Shown: positions 1 to 5,041, numbered from the stretch's first letter. The stretch: DNA of 5,041 nucleotides from an uncultured Coprococcus sp. (GCA_900548315.1 URJU01000154.1:1-5041); one strand, 5' to 3'. Translations and numbers: made by a program. Notes: generated by a model not told the origin, from the sequence alone.

Positions 1-25
1 GCTCGGAGATGTGTATAAGAGACAG
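1..25 (+). other. Nextera transposase adapter remnant (non-genomic)
   Basis: The first 25 bases match the 3' end of the Illumina Nextera read-2 adapter. They comprise GCTCGG followed by the 19-bp Tn5 mosaic end AGATGTGTATAAGAGACAG at 7-25. This is a library-preparation sequence left at the contig edge, not bacterial DNA. It matters because an open frame starting at GTG 11 reads through the adapter and adds five false residues (MYKRQ) to the amidotransferase fragment behind it. Genomic sequence begins at 26. Confidence 0.96.
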
Positions 26-403
26 CTTCCGGGCATGTACTCAGTCCGCCAGGCTCCAAATCGTTTCAACACGCTCATCAAGGCAAAGTTCAACGATATG
101 ACACTGATCGGTTACACGAGCCGATTTGCCCATACCTACGGCATACCGGAGGATATGACATTCTGCAAGGTGGAGATCGGACAGGGAAGCAATCCAGATA
201 CCATGAATGAGGGAATCTGCAAGAATAGAGTCATTGCGACATACATTCATGGACCACTGCTCATTCAGAATCCTGATTTTGTACATTATCTGCTTGAGAA
301 ACTGGACGCTCCTATGAAGGAGATACCATTTGAGGCAGCTATGCGCAAGGCATACGATGTGAAGCTTGCTGAGTATGGCAAGCCGGATCTGGAGTTGTCA
401 TAA
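26..403 (+). CDS. gatD: Class I glutamine amidotransferase, GatD-like (lipid II isoglutaminyl synthase subunit), 5'-truncated
   Basis: The fragment encodes 125 C-terminal residues of a class I (CobB/CobQ-type) glutamine amidotransferase. GatD supplies ammonia from glutamine to its partner MurT, and together they amidate the alpha-carboxyl of D-Glu in lipid II to D-isoglutamine at the cytoplasmic membrane. What I see is the motif VIATYIHGPLL, with the His (codon 248-250) in the position of the catalytic His of the Cys-His pair. It is followed by NPDFVHYLL and about 50 residues to the stop, as in GatD proteins of roughly 240 residues. The catalytic Cys lies in the missing N-terminal half, cut off by the contig edge rather than by mutation. 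The gene ends in tandem stops TAA-TAG (401-406) with a terminator 20 bp on, so it is the last gene of its transcript. MurT would be expected just upstream but is not visible. A CobQ/CobB-like amidotransferase of other function is the main alternative. Confidence 0.7.
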   Translation, partial: LPGMYSVRQAPNRFNTLIKAKFNDMTLIGYTSRFAHTYGIPEDMTFCKVEIGQGSNPDTMNEGICKNRVIATYIHGPLLIQNPDFVHYLLEKLDAPMKEIPFEAAMRKAYDVKLAEYGKPDLELS

Positions 404-422
404 TAGCAACATTAATAATGAT

Positions 423-463
423 AGGAAAACCCTAGAGGTTGCAGCCTCTAGGGTTTTCCTTTG
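423..463 (+). terminator. Intrinsic terminator of the gatD-like gene
   Basis: A perfect 16-bp stem pairs 423-438 with 445-460 around the 6-nt loop TTGCAG. The GC core is CCCTAGAGG/CCTCTAGGG. The 3' arm runs on into TTTTCCTTTG, giving a U-rich end. It lies 20 bp after the stop codon, which fits the end of the upstream transcript. Confidence 0.9.
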
Positions 464-510
464 TGTGAATATGTACAAAACTATCCAAAATGTATAATTA
501 TGTAAACTTG

Positions 511-539
511 TTGAAAAGCAAGAAATAATATGTCACAAT
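511..539 (+). promoter_or_regulatory. Candidate sigma-A promoter with extended -10
   Basis: TTGAAA (511-516) is separated by 17 bp from CACAAT (534-539), which matches four of six consensus -10 positions. It is preceded by TG one base earlier (TG at 531-532), giving an extended -10. Transcription would start near 546. An isolated TATAAT lies at 493-498 but lacks a -35 at the right distance. The assignment rests on spacing and motif match only. Confidence 0.45.
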
Positions 540-545
540 CTATAT

Positions 546-650
546 CTGCAAGTGGTTGGACAGAGACAGGTAGCTGGCAATCAGCCCAAGGAGTACGTCG
601 CCTTTGAAAGACGGAGAAAACCCCAGTAGTAGGCGCTACTGGGGTTTTTG
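546..650 (+). ncRNA. Candidate small RNA, about 105 nt, unrecognised family
   Basis: This is a short transcript inferred between the promoter at 511-539 and the strong terminator at 617-648, with no open frame worth calling. Visible structure: the strand CAGCCCAA (582-589) can pair with GCTG (573-576) and then TTGG (556-559). This makes a stacked hairpin with loop GCAAT and a 13-nt purine-rich bulge (560-572) on the 5' side. CGTC (596-599) can then pair with GACG (610-613) before the terminator hairpin. I do not recognise it as 6S, SRP RNA, tmRNA or any common riboswitch. The next gene starts more than 500 bp away, so a cis-acting riboswitch for ppk2 is unlikely but not excluded. No transcription evidence is available from the sequence. 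Confidence 0.35.
617..649 (+). terminator. Intrinsic terminator of the candidate small RNA
   Basis: A perfect 13-bp stem pairs 617-629 with 636-648 (AAAACCCCAGTAG with CTACTGGGGTTTT) around the 6-nt loop TAGGCG, and ends in five T. It has the same plan as the terminator at 423-460: A-tract, C-run, 6-nt loop, G-run, T-tract. Because the first terminator already ends the gatD transcript, this second one implies a separate transcript starting between them. Confidence 0.88.
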
Positions 651-797
651 TTGTACTATGGGTTAGTACATCTTGAAAATATTAGTATCTTTGTCTGCCG
701 ACATTATAGCATATGATTTCTACCTTCGCAACATTCATTTCCCTCACATATCTTAATGTTTTTTCAGATGTATCAACTCAAAAGAAAGTAGTATAAT

Positions 798-858
798 GAT
801 ATCGCAAGAAGAAAAAACAAGCGACGCGAAGCGGCATTTGTTTTTTTCTTGCGATATC
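798..858. repeat. Long inverted repeat opening the repeat array
   Basis: GATATCGCAAGAA (798-810) is perfectly complementary to TTCTTGCGATATC (846-858). Pairing continues inward through a G.T wobble and four A-T pairs, giving an 18-bp arm, with possible further pairing of CAA (818-820) to TTG (838-840) after a two-base bulge. The apical part contains GCGACGCGAAGCGGC. The second repeat unit keeps a shorter version without the left GATATC: 925-936 pairs with 960-971, 12 bp including one wobble. The full 61-nt palindrome at the array's left edge suggests this is the true border of the element. Confidence 0.85.
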
Positions 859-1079
859 AACGAGAACCCGTTCGGCGGAGCCGAACATGGAGCGCGGCAG
901 CGCGAGGGTTCGAGTCTGCAAAAAGCAAGAAGAAAAAGCGCGACGCGAAGCGGCATTTGTTTTTTTCTTGCGATATCAACGAGAACCCGTTCGGCGGAGC
1001 CGAACATGGAGCGCGGCAGCGCGAGGGTTCGAGTCTGCAAAAAGCAAGAAGAAAAAGCGCGACGCGAAGCGGCATTTGT
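821..1079. repeat. Exact tandem repeat, period 119 bp, about 2.2 copies
   Basis: Every base from 821 to 960 is identical to the base 119 positions downstream, so 821-1079 is a perfect tandem array. Just before it, the first unit's A-rich arm differs by a 2-bp indel and substitutions (GAAAAAACAAGCGACG against GAAAAAGCGCGACG). The third copy breaks off after GCATTTGTA (1080). Each unit carries an A-rich/T-rich hairpin, a GATATC site and a GC-rich three-stem region. The GC-rich blocks stand out from AT-rich flanks. The period is not divisible by three, which argues against a coding repeat. It resembles a structured extragenic repeat; no transposase or known repeat family is recognised. Confidence 0.95.
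864..911. other. Compact three-way-junction fold within each repeat unit
   Basis: GAACCC (864-869) pairs with GGGTTC (906-911), enclosing two hairpins. The first is GTTCGGC/GCCGAAC (870-876 with 880-886, loop GGA). The second is GCGC/GCGC (892-895 with 900-903, loop GGCA). The unpaired linkers are ATGGA and GA. The same fold recurs exactly at 983-1030. GGTTCGAGTC looks like a tRNA T-loop, but the flanking bases do not form a T-stem or an acceptor stem, so it is not a tRNA. Whether the fold forms as RNA or as extruded DNA is unknown. Confidence 0.6.
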
Positions 1080-1115
1080 ATTAGTAAATGCGAAGCGGCA
1101 TTAGTTTCTGTAAAT
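1064..1115. repeat. Degenerate 26-bp tandem repeat at the right edge of the array
   Basis: Two adjacent 26-bp units, 1064-1089 and 1090-1115, agree at 22 of 26 positions. Both begin with GCGAAGCGGCATT and end with GTAAAT or GTAAAT-like sequence (TAAAT at 1085-1089 and 1111-1115). The 13-base core is shared with the 119-bp units, where it starts at 826, 945 and 1064. GCATTT (1072-1077) can also pair with AAATGC (1086-1091) around an 8-nt loop. The pair ends just before the A/T-rich box proposed as the ppk2 -10 region. Confidence 0.85.
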
Positions 1116-1128
1116 CGGGGTATATTAT
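1101..1128 (+). promoter_or_regulatory. Weak candidate promoter for the ppk2-type gene
   Basis: A -10-like TATTAT (1123-1128, overlapping TATATT at 1121-1126) stands about 50 bp before the start codon. A -35 at the expected distance would be TTAGTT (1101-1106, 16-bp spacer), which is a poor match and lies inside the second 26-bp repeat. A promoter here is plausible by position only. Transcription from the isolated TATAAT at 792-797, running through the repeat array, is an alternative. Confidence 0.25.
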
Positions 1129-1156
1129 TCATAAAAACAAATGAAGAGACAATGTG

Positions 1157-1163
1157 AAAGGAG
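1157..1163 (+). promoter_or_regulatory. Ribosome binding site of the ppk2-type gene
   Basis: AAAGGAG lies 11 nt before ATG 1175. It decides the start: the frame is open from GTG 1154, but that codon overlaps the RBS itself, and GTG 1166 sits only two bases beyond it. The downstream beta-galactosidase uses the same 11-nt spacing. Confidence 0.8.
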
Positions 1164-1174
1164 CAGTGGGTTAC

Positions 1175-2656
1175 ATGTTAAAGGACTGGAACAAGCCGGA
1201 GCGTCCATCGGATGATGAGATAGACACTCGGTTAAAGATTGCCAGAGAGAATCTGACACGCAATCAGATCAAGGTAAAGGAAGGCAAGATACCTGTATTT
1301 GTCATATTTGAAGGCTGGGGTGCTGCAGGTAAGGGAAGTCTTGTCGGAAGGATCATCAAGAATATGGATCCGAGATTTTTCAACGTTGAGTCAGTGAAGT
1401 ATTCCACAGATGAGGAAAAACGCAGACCATTCCTGTACAAGTATTTTACGAGAATACCGGAACAGGGGGAGTTTGTATTTCTGGATGGTGGATGGATGAG
1501 GGACATAGTAGGTGGCAAGATGTCTGGAGGATTGTCAGACAAGGAATACCGGAAGAGAGTTGACAGCACCAAGAGATTTGAGAGGACTCTGGCGGACAAC
1601 GGATATCTGGTCATGAAATTTTTCTTCCAGATAGACAAGCATGAGCAGAAGAAGAGGCTTGAAACACTTCTTGAAGATGATACTACAAACTGGAGAGTGT
1701 CTAAGCATGATCTGAAGCAGAACAAAAAGTATGACGAGTATCTTGAGGCGTTTGACAGCTTTATGTATGACACCAATCTGTCAAATGCACCGTGGTACAT
1801 GATAGATGCAAAGGAGAGAAAATGGGCAGAACTTCAGATACTCGATATCATCAATCAGGGAATAGAGACTGCGCTGCTCAATCAGGGGCATGCTGTACCT
1901 ATACTGCAGAATACATTTGCACTCAAGAAGATCCCGAAACTTTCCGAGGTGTCTCTCGACAAGAAACTGACGGATGAGGAGTACAAGGAGGAACTTGACA
2001 AGCTGCAGAAGAAACTCGGCAGACTGCACAACGAGCTTTACCAGAAGAGGATACCTGTTATCATAGGCTACGAAGGTTGGGATGCGGCAGGCAAAGGTGG
2101 AAATATCAAAAGGATAGCGGAGGCACTTGATGCGAGAGGTTATGTGGTAAATCCTATAGCAAGTCCGGAGCCACACGAGAAGGCAAGGCATTTTCTGTGG
2201 AGATTTTGGACAAGACTTCCAAAGTCCGGGCATGTGGCTATATTTGACAGAACCTGGTATGGAAGAGTCATGGTTGAGAGACTTGAGGGATTCTGCTCGG
2301 AGAATGATTGGCAGCGTGCATACAATGAGATAAATGAATTTGAGAAGGAGCTGCATGACTGGGGAGCTGTAGTCATCAAATTCTGGGTACAGATCGACAA
2401 AGACACGCAGCTTGAGAGATTCACACTCAGGCAGAACACGCCTGAGAAACGCTGGAAGATCACTGATGAGGATTGGCGTAACCGTGACAAATGGGATAGC
2501 TACGAGGTGGCAGTTGATGAGATGCTTGAGAAGACCAACACAAGCTTTGCACCTTGGCACATATTGGAGTCAAATGATAAAAAGTATGCAAGAATAAAAG
2601 CCCTCAAGATCGTGATTAAGGCGATAGAGGATAAGCTGGAGCATCTCGACAACTAA
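1175..2656 (+). CDS. Two-domain PPK2-family polyphosphate phosphotransferase (class II, polyphosphate:AMP type)
   Basis: This 493-residue cytoplasmic enzyme is built of two fused PPK2 domains, the usual length of class II members. Those members move phosphate from inorganic polyphosphate to a nucleotide, typically AMP to ADP. Domain 1 (about 20-230) has the Walker A motif EGWGAAGKGS (46-55), FLDGGWMRD (102-110) and APWYMI (205-210). Domain 2 (about 275-490) has EGWDAAGKGG (300-309, Lys307), IFDRTWYGR (356-364), the lid residues Glu368/Arg369, KFWVQIDKDTQLERF, and TSFAPWHI near the end. A charged helical linker with LDKLQKKLGRLHNEL joins them. Domain 1 has Gly49 in place of the conserved Asp (Asp303 in domain 2), and Gly105, Met108 and Gly114 where domain 2 has Arg359, Tyr362 and Glu368. 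Activity therefore probably resides in domain 2, as reported for other class II proteins. No signal peptide or membrane segment is seen. It ends TAA-TGA and is monocistronic, with the repeat array upstream. AMP specificity is family inference; the double-domain PPK2 assignment is near certain. Confidence 0.93.
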   Translation: MLKDWNKPERPSDDEIDTRLKIARENLTRNQIKVKEGKIPVFVIFEGWGAAGKGSLVGRIIKNMDPRFFNVESVKYSTDEEKRRPFLYKYFTRIPEQGEFVFLDGGWMRDIVGGKMSGGLSDKEYRKRVDSTKRFERTLADNGYLVMKFFFQIDKHEQKKRLETLLEDDTTNWRVSKHDLKQNKKYDEYLEAFDSFMYDTNLSNAPWYMIDAKERKWAELQILDIINQGIETALLNQGHAVPILQNTFALKKIPKLSEVSLDKKLTDEEYKEELDKLQKKLGRLHNELYQKRIPVIIGYEGWDAAGKGGNIKRIAEALDARGYVVNPIASPEPHEKARHFLWRFWTRLPKSGHVAIFDRTWYGRVMVERLEGFCSENDWQRAYNEINEFEKELHDWGAVVIKFWVQIDKDTQLERFTLRQNTPEKRWKITDEDWRNRDKWDSYEVAVDEMLEKTNTSFAPWHILESNDKKYARIKALKIVIKAIEDKLEHLDN

Positions 2657-2740
2657 TGATGGGCGCCGGATGCGATCACTCGATACTCAGAATGATATAA
2701 CACATTTGTGACAGATATAAGTAAAGGTACAAAAAACACG

Positions 2741-2778
2741 AGGCGGTGATACACCATACTAAGGTATCACCGCCTTTT
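2741..2778. terminator. Bidirectional intrinsic terminator between convergent genes
   Basis: A 12-bp perfect stem pairs AGGCGGTGATAC (2741-2752) with GTATCACCGCCT (2764-2775) around an 11-nt loop. On the + strand it ends in TTTT, serving the polyphosphate kinase gene 85 bp upstream. On the - strand the stem is followed by CGTG and six T (from 2731-2736), so it can also stop transcripts from the beta-galactosidase. The larger loop and short plus-strand T-run make it weaker than the two terminators upstream. Confidence 0.75.
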
Positions 2779-2884
2779 AAAAAGGTTTTAAGGTATATGT
2801 TCCGCCTGGCGTGTATGACCGCAAAGGATAAATTTCAGATATTATCCAGGGAGGGAGATACGGTCCAAGCATCAGGCAGACTAC

Positions 2885-2925
2885 AAAATATAAAAACTAT
2901 ATTTCCTGTATGGGTAAGACAGGAA
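2885..2925 (-). terminator. Possible minus-strand terminator of the beta-galactosidase gene
   Basis: On the - strand, 18 bp after the stop codon, TTCCTGT (2925-2919) pairs with ACAGGAA (2909-2903) around a 9-nt loop. After six bases come TTTTT (2896-2892) and then TTTT (2888-2885). The stem is short and the T-run is displaced, so it may only assist the hairpin at 2741-2775. Confidence 0.4.
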
Positions 2926-2943
2926 GATAAGTTATTACCATAA

Positions 2944-4986
2944 TTATATTAATTGTTTTTCTTCGATGATGGCGACTCCGAGCGGGGTTAACTCAAGCTC
3001 TCCATCAACTACATTTTGAGTCTGAATATTGGTTCCATGAACATCGGATATGGACTGAGGTTCATCGGTATTATTTAGGTAGAAACCAAATGAGGTTCCG
3101 TCATCTGCGTATCTGCAGTGATACTGAACTCCGTCAGGGAGACTCTTTGTGGTTATTCCGGCATCTGCCAGCATCCGCTCCATGATCTCGCCTAGTTTGC
3201 TGTAATCTATTCTTGCAGCCACGTAGTAAGCTTTGCCCTTGCCGTAGCCGTTCACAGTCACTGCTGCATTCCCTGCATAGAAATCAGAATCGTAGGTTCC
3301 CAGCACTTCCGCTGTTCCAACTCTCAGGATCTCCGCATAGTCTCGAAGTTCACATGAACTTCCATCTGTGAAAGTTACGCTGTTTCTGTCGGATGGATAC
3401 AGAGTATCGATCTCTTCACTGATGATTCCGAATACATCTGCAAGCCCATTTCCCGGGAATCCCCCAAGGATGCAGAGCTGATCCTTGTCCACGTAGCCGG
3501 TGAAGTATGTAGCCAGGAGCTGTCCGCCTCTCTTTACAAATGCAGCGAGGGATTCCGCAGCACCGTCCCTGAGCATATAGAGCATAGGTGCAACAATTAC
3601 CGCATAATTGTCAAGCGGTTCATCGGATGCGATCACATCCACGTCGACACCGCATTTTGTCAATTCCTTGTATATGGACATGCATGTCTCAGGATATTTT
3701 TTGGACTCCTGACCTAATGCCTTGACATCATCTATAGCCCACATATTGTCCCAGTCAAACAGCAGTGCCACTTTTGATCTGATGAGCGTTCCAGTTATCT
3801 CGGAGAGCCCGGCAAGTTCGCTGCCGAGAGCGGCAACTTCCTTGAATATCCTGGTATCATTTGTTCCAAGATGGTCCACAACAGCTCCGTGATACTGTTC
3901 AAATGAGCCTCTGCCCTTTCGCCACTGGAAGTACTGAACAGTGTCAGAACCGCAGGCTATAGCGTTGTATGAGAACAGCTTGTGGATGCCCGGTCTTTTT
4001 AGTTTGTTATATGGATGCCAATTTACAAGCCCCGGAGCACTCTCCATAAGCATGAAAGGCTTGTCCTTCTTCATGGATCTCATGACTGCGTGGTCGAATG
4101 TATTCTGTCCCATGACATCAGCAAGGCTTTCATAGTCGTTGTGGAATCTAGGGTATGAATCCCATGAGATCACATCAAGCTCCTTTGCCATAGGTCTGTA
4201 ATCAAGACCATCGTAGAGCTGCATGAAGTTGGTCGTTATAGGTATCTCAGGGGTGAGCTCCCGGAGGAGCTTTATCTCTGACTTCATGTAATCGTTCATG
4301 TTCCATGTGGTGAATCTCTTCCATTCGAGGTTCAGTCCCATGATGCTGAAATCACCATTTTTGTATGGCGGCTCAATCTGTGAGAAACTGCTATATGAGT
4401 GACTCCAGAAGGTGGTCCACCATGCTTTGTTCAGCTTGTTTATGTCGTGGTCGAACTTCTCTGCGAGGTAATTCTGAAATCTCTTCACACAGAGACGACA
4501 GTAGCACTCGCCGCCAAGCTCATTTGACACATGCCACATGATGAGTCCCGGATGGTTTCCCACATGGGTGTGGAGCTGACGGATGATATTGTAGACCTTT
4601 TCTCTGTAAATAGGTGAGCTCATGCAGTGATTTTCACGTACACCCTGGTGTTCCCGGACATCATAGGAATCCACACGTCTGATCTCAGGATATTTCTGCG
4701 CCATCCATGCCGGTTTGCCACCCGATGGTGTTGCGAGAACTGTGTAAATCCCAGCATTATAAAGATTATCCATAACGTCTTTCAGCCAGTCAAAATGATA
4801 TTCACCCTCAGCAGGTTCGTAAGCTGACCATGAGAAAACTCCGAGAGTGGCGGAAGTCATTCCTGCCTCCTTCATCATCTCGATATCCTTAGCCAGAATA
4901 TCAGGGCGGTCAAGCCACTGTTCAGCATTGTAATCACCGCCGTGTAATATTCCGTTTATCTGTGGAAAAAGCTTGTTTTTGTTCAT
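2944..4986 (-). CDS. Glycoside hydrolase family 42 beta-galactosidase
   Basis: This complete 680-residue enzyme is of usual GH42 length. It hydrolyses terminal beta-D-galactosyl residues of galacto-oligosaccharides with retention, and lacks a signal peptide, so it acts on imported sugar in the cytoplasm. Order of domains: TIM barrel (about 10-395), opening with GILHGGDYNAEQW; beta-galactosidase trimerisation domain (about 402-605, from LIRSKVALLFDWDN); small C-terminal beta domain (about 620-680, ending in LTPLGVAIIEE). The acid/base is Glu156 in WHVSNELGG, and the nucleophile is Glu315 in LMESAPGLVNW. YFQWRKGRGSFEQYHGA (352-368) is the conserved sugar-site region. Cys121 together with Cys161, Cys163 and Cys166 (CYCRLC) matches the zinc-site arrangement of Thermus A4 GH42. 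ATG 4986 is chosen because AGGAG lies 11 nt upstream and the family's N-terminal motif follows at once. No transporter or regulator is visible, as the window ends 55 bp upstream. Substrate preference (lactose or plant/host galactosides) cannot be read from the sequence. Confidence 0.96.
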   Translation of the reverse strand: MNKNKLFPQINGILHGGDYNAEQWLDRPDILAKDIEMMKEAGMTSATLGVFSWSAYEPAEGEYHFDWLKDVMDNLYNAGIYTVLATPSGGKPAWMAQKYPEIRRVDSYDVREHQGVRENHCMSSPIYREKVYNIIRQLHTHVGNHPGLIMWHVSNELGGECYCRLCVKRFQNYLAEKFDHDINKLNKAWWTTFWSHSYSSFSQIEPPYKNGDFSIMGLNLEWKRFTTWNMNDYMKSEIKLLRELTPEIPITTNFMQLYDGLDYRPMAKELDVISWDSYPRFHNDYESLADVMGQNTFDHAVMRSMKKDKPFMLMESAPGLVNWHPYNKLKRPGIHKLFSYNAIACGSDTVQYFQWRKGRGSFEQYHGAVVDHLGTNDTRIFKEVAALGSELAGLSEITGTLIRSKVALLFDWDNMWAIDDVKALGQESKKYPETCMSIYKELTKCGVDVDVIASDEPLDNYAVIVAPMLYMLRDGAAESLAAFVKRGGQLLATYFTGYVDKDQLCILGGFPGNGLADVFGIISEEIDTLYPSDRNSVTFTDGSSCELRDYAEILRVGTAEVLGTYDSDFYAGNAAVTVNGYGKGKAYYVAARIDYSKLGEIMERMLADAGITTKSLPDGVQYHCRYADDGTSFGFYLNNTDEPQSISDVHGTNIQTQNVVDGELELTPLGVAIIEEKQLI

Positions 4987-4997
4987 TTATCTGTCAT

Positions 4998-5002
4998 CTC
5001 CT
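4998..5002 (-). promoter_or_regulatory. Ribosome binding site of the beta-galactosidase gene
   Basis: On the - strand AGGAG lies 11 nt before the ATG at 4986. An ATG overlapping the site (4997-4995) opens only a 4-codon frame, whose TGA overlaps the real start codon as ATGA. The remaining leader to 5041 shows no convincing promoter and no upstream gene ending in it: the frame leading into that TGA has an earlier stop. Confidence 0.8.
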
Positions 5003-5041
5003 GTAAATAAAGGTAATGTGCTCTATGTCATCTGTTTTTAG

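Larger units (their letters stand above)
404..1174. other. Long intergenic interval (about 770 bp) without a convincing protein gene
   Basis: The interval holds, in order: the gatD terminator (423-460); a candidate promoter and small RNA with its own terminator (511-650); a small 7-bp hairpin (TGTACTA 652-658 with TAGTACA 664-670); an AT-rich stretch of about 130 bp in which I see nothing definite, apart from an isolated TATAAT at 792-797 with no good -35; the structured repeat array (798-1115); and the ppk2 leader with its RBS. Open frames across the array are artefacts: the 119-bp period is not a multiple of three and the same DNA is open in several frames. None of them starts behind a good ribosome binding site. 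Confidence 0.75.

Noticed and set aside
906..920. tRNA-like T-loop GGTTCGAGTC
   Set aside because: The bases on either side do not form a 5-bp T-stem, there is no anticodon arm or acceptor stem, and GGGTTC pairs better with GAACCC at 864-869.
798..1115. CRISPR array
   Set aside because: Only about 2.2 units, the spacers would be identical to each other, and the unit is too long. No cas gene is present.
753..1157. Five overlapping open frames of 65-102 codons on both strands across the repeat array
   Set aside because: They come from the repeat. The 119-bp period shifts frame at each unit, so the same peptide strings recur in different frames. They lack ribosome binding sites and resemble no protein I know.
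1141..1215. Short leader frame beginning ATGAAGAGACAATG, out of frame with and overlapping the ppk2 start
   Set aside because: It has no ribosome binding site of its own and ends within the ppk2 coding region. It is probably chance.
1264..2560. Long minus-strand open frames opposite the polyphosphate kinase gene (1264-1800, 1781-2560)
   Set aside because: They are antisense shadows of a gene with full PPK2 motifs, and show no domain or ribosome binding site.
2826..2847. Hairpin GGATAA/TTATCC with a 10-nt loop in the convergent intergenic region
   Set aside because: It is a short A/T-rich stem with no T-run, within chance expectation.
2746..2943. 65-codon open frame on the + strand between the convergent genes
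   Set aside because: It begins inside the terminator stem, has no ribosome binding site, and its product shows no recognisable pattern.
4983..4997. Four-codon upstream frame on the - strand overlapping the beta-galactosidase start as ATGA
   Set aside because: Its ATG lies in the Shine-Dalgarno region itself, so it is unlikely to be translated. No upstream gene ends there.

Overview
The window looks like the end of a short-read assembled contig from a Gram-positive, low-to-mid GC member of the Clostridia, most likely a Lachnospiraceae-like gut bacterium. The basis is indirect: a GatD-like peptidoglycan amidotransferase fragment, strong AGGAG ribosome binding sites, several intrinsic terminators, frequent AGA/AGG and ATA codons, and a GH42 beta-galactosidase. 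The genus is inference. The first 25 bases are not genomic: they match the 3' end of an Illumina Nextera read-2 transposase adapter, so genomic sequence starts at 26.

Layout: (1) 26-403, + strand: 3' half of a class I glutamine amidotransferase resembling GatD of the MurT/GatD lipid II amidation complex, closed by a 16-bp intrinsic terminator. (2) 404-1174: a roughly 770-bp interval with no convincing protein gene. It holds a candidate small RNA with its own promoter and terminator (about 546-650). It then holds a palindrome-rich repeat array (798-1115) with an exact 119-bp tandem period, a 61-nt hairpin at its left edge and a degenerate 26-bp tandem at its right edge. (3) 1175-2656, + strand: two-domain PPK2-family polyphosphate phosphotransferase (class II type), whose C-terminal domain keeps the catalytic motifs while the N-terminal domain has lost several. 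(4) 2657-2943: convergent intergenic region with a hairpin that can terminate in both directions and a weaker minus-strand terminator. (5) 2944-4986, - strand: complete cytoplasmic GH42 beta-galactosidase with both catalytic glutamates and a four-cysteine metal-site pattern. (6) 4987-5041: its leader, with an RBS but no clear promoter before the window ends.

The three genes do not form a pathway or an operon. Each is bounded by its own terminator, and they cover cell-wall amidation, polyphosphate/nucleotide energy metabolism and galactoside breakdown. The part least explained by known features is the structured repeat array directly upstream of the polyphosphate kinase gene, along with the small-RNA-like unit before it. 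I do not recognise either as a named family. No CRISPR array, transposase, rRNA or tRNA was found.
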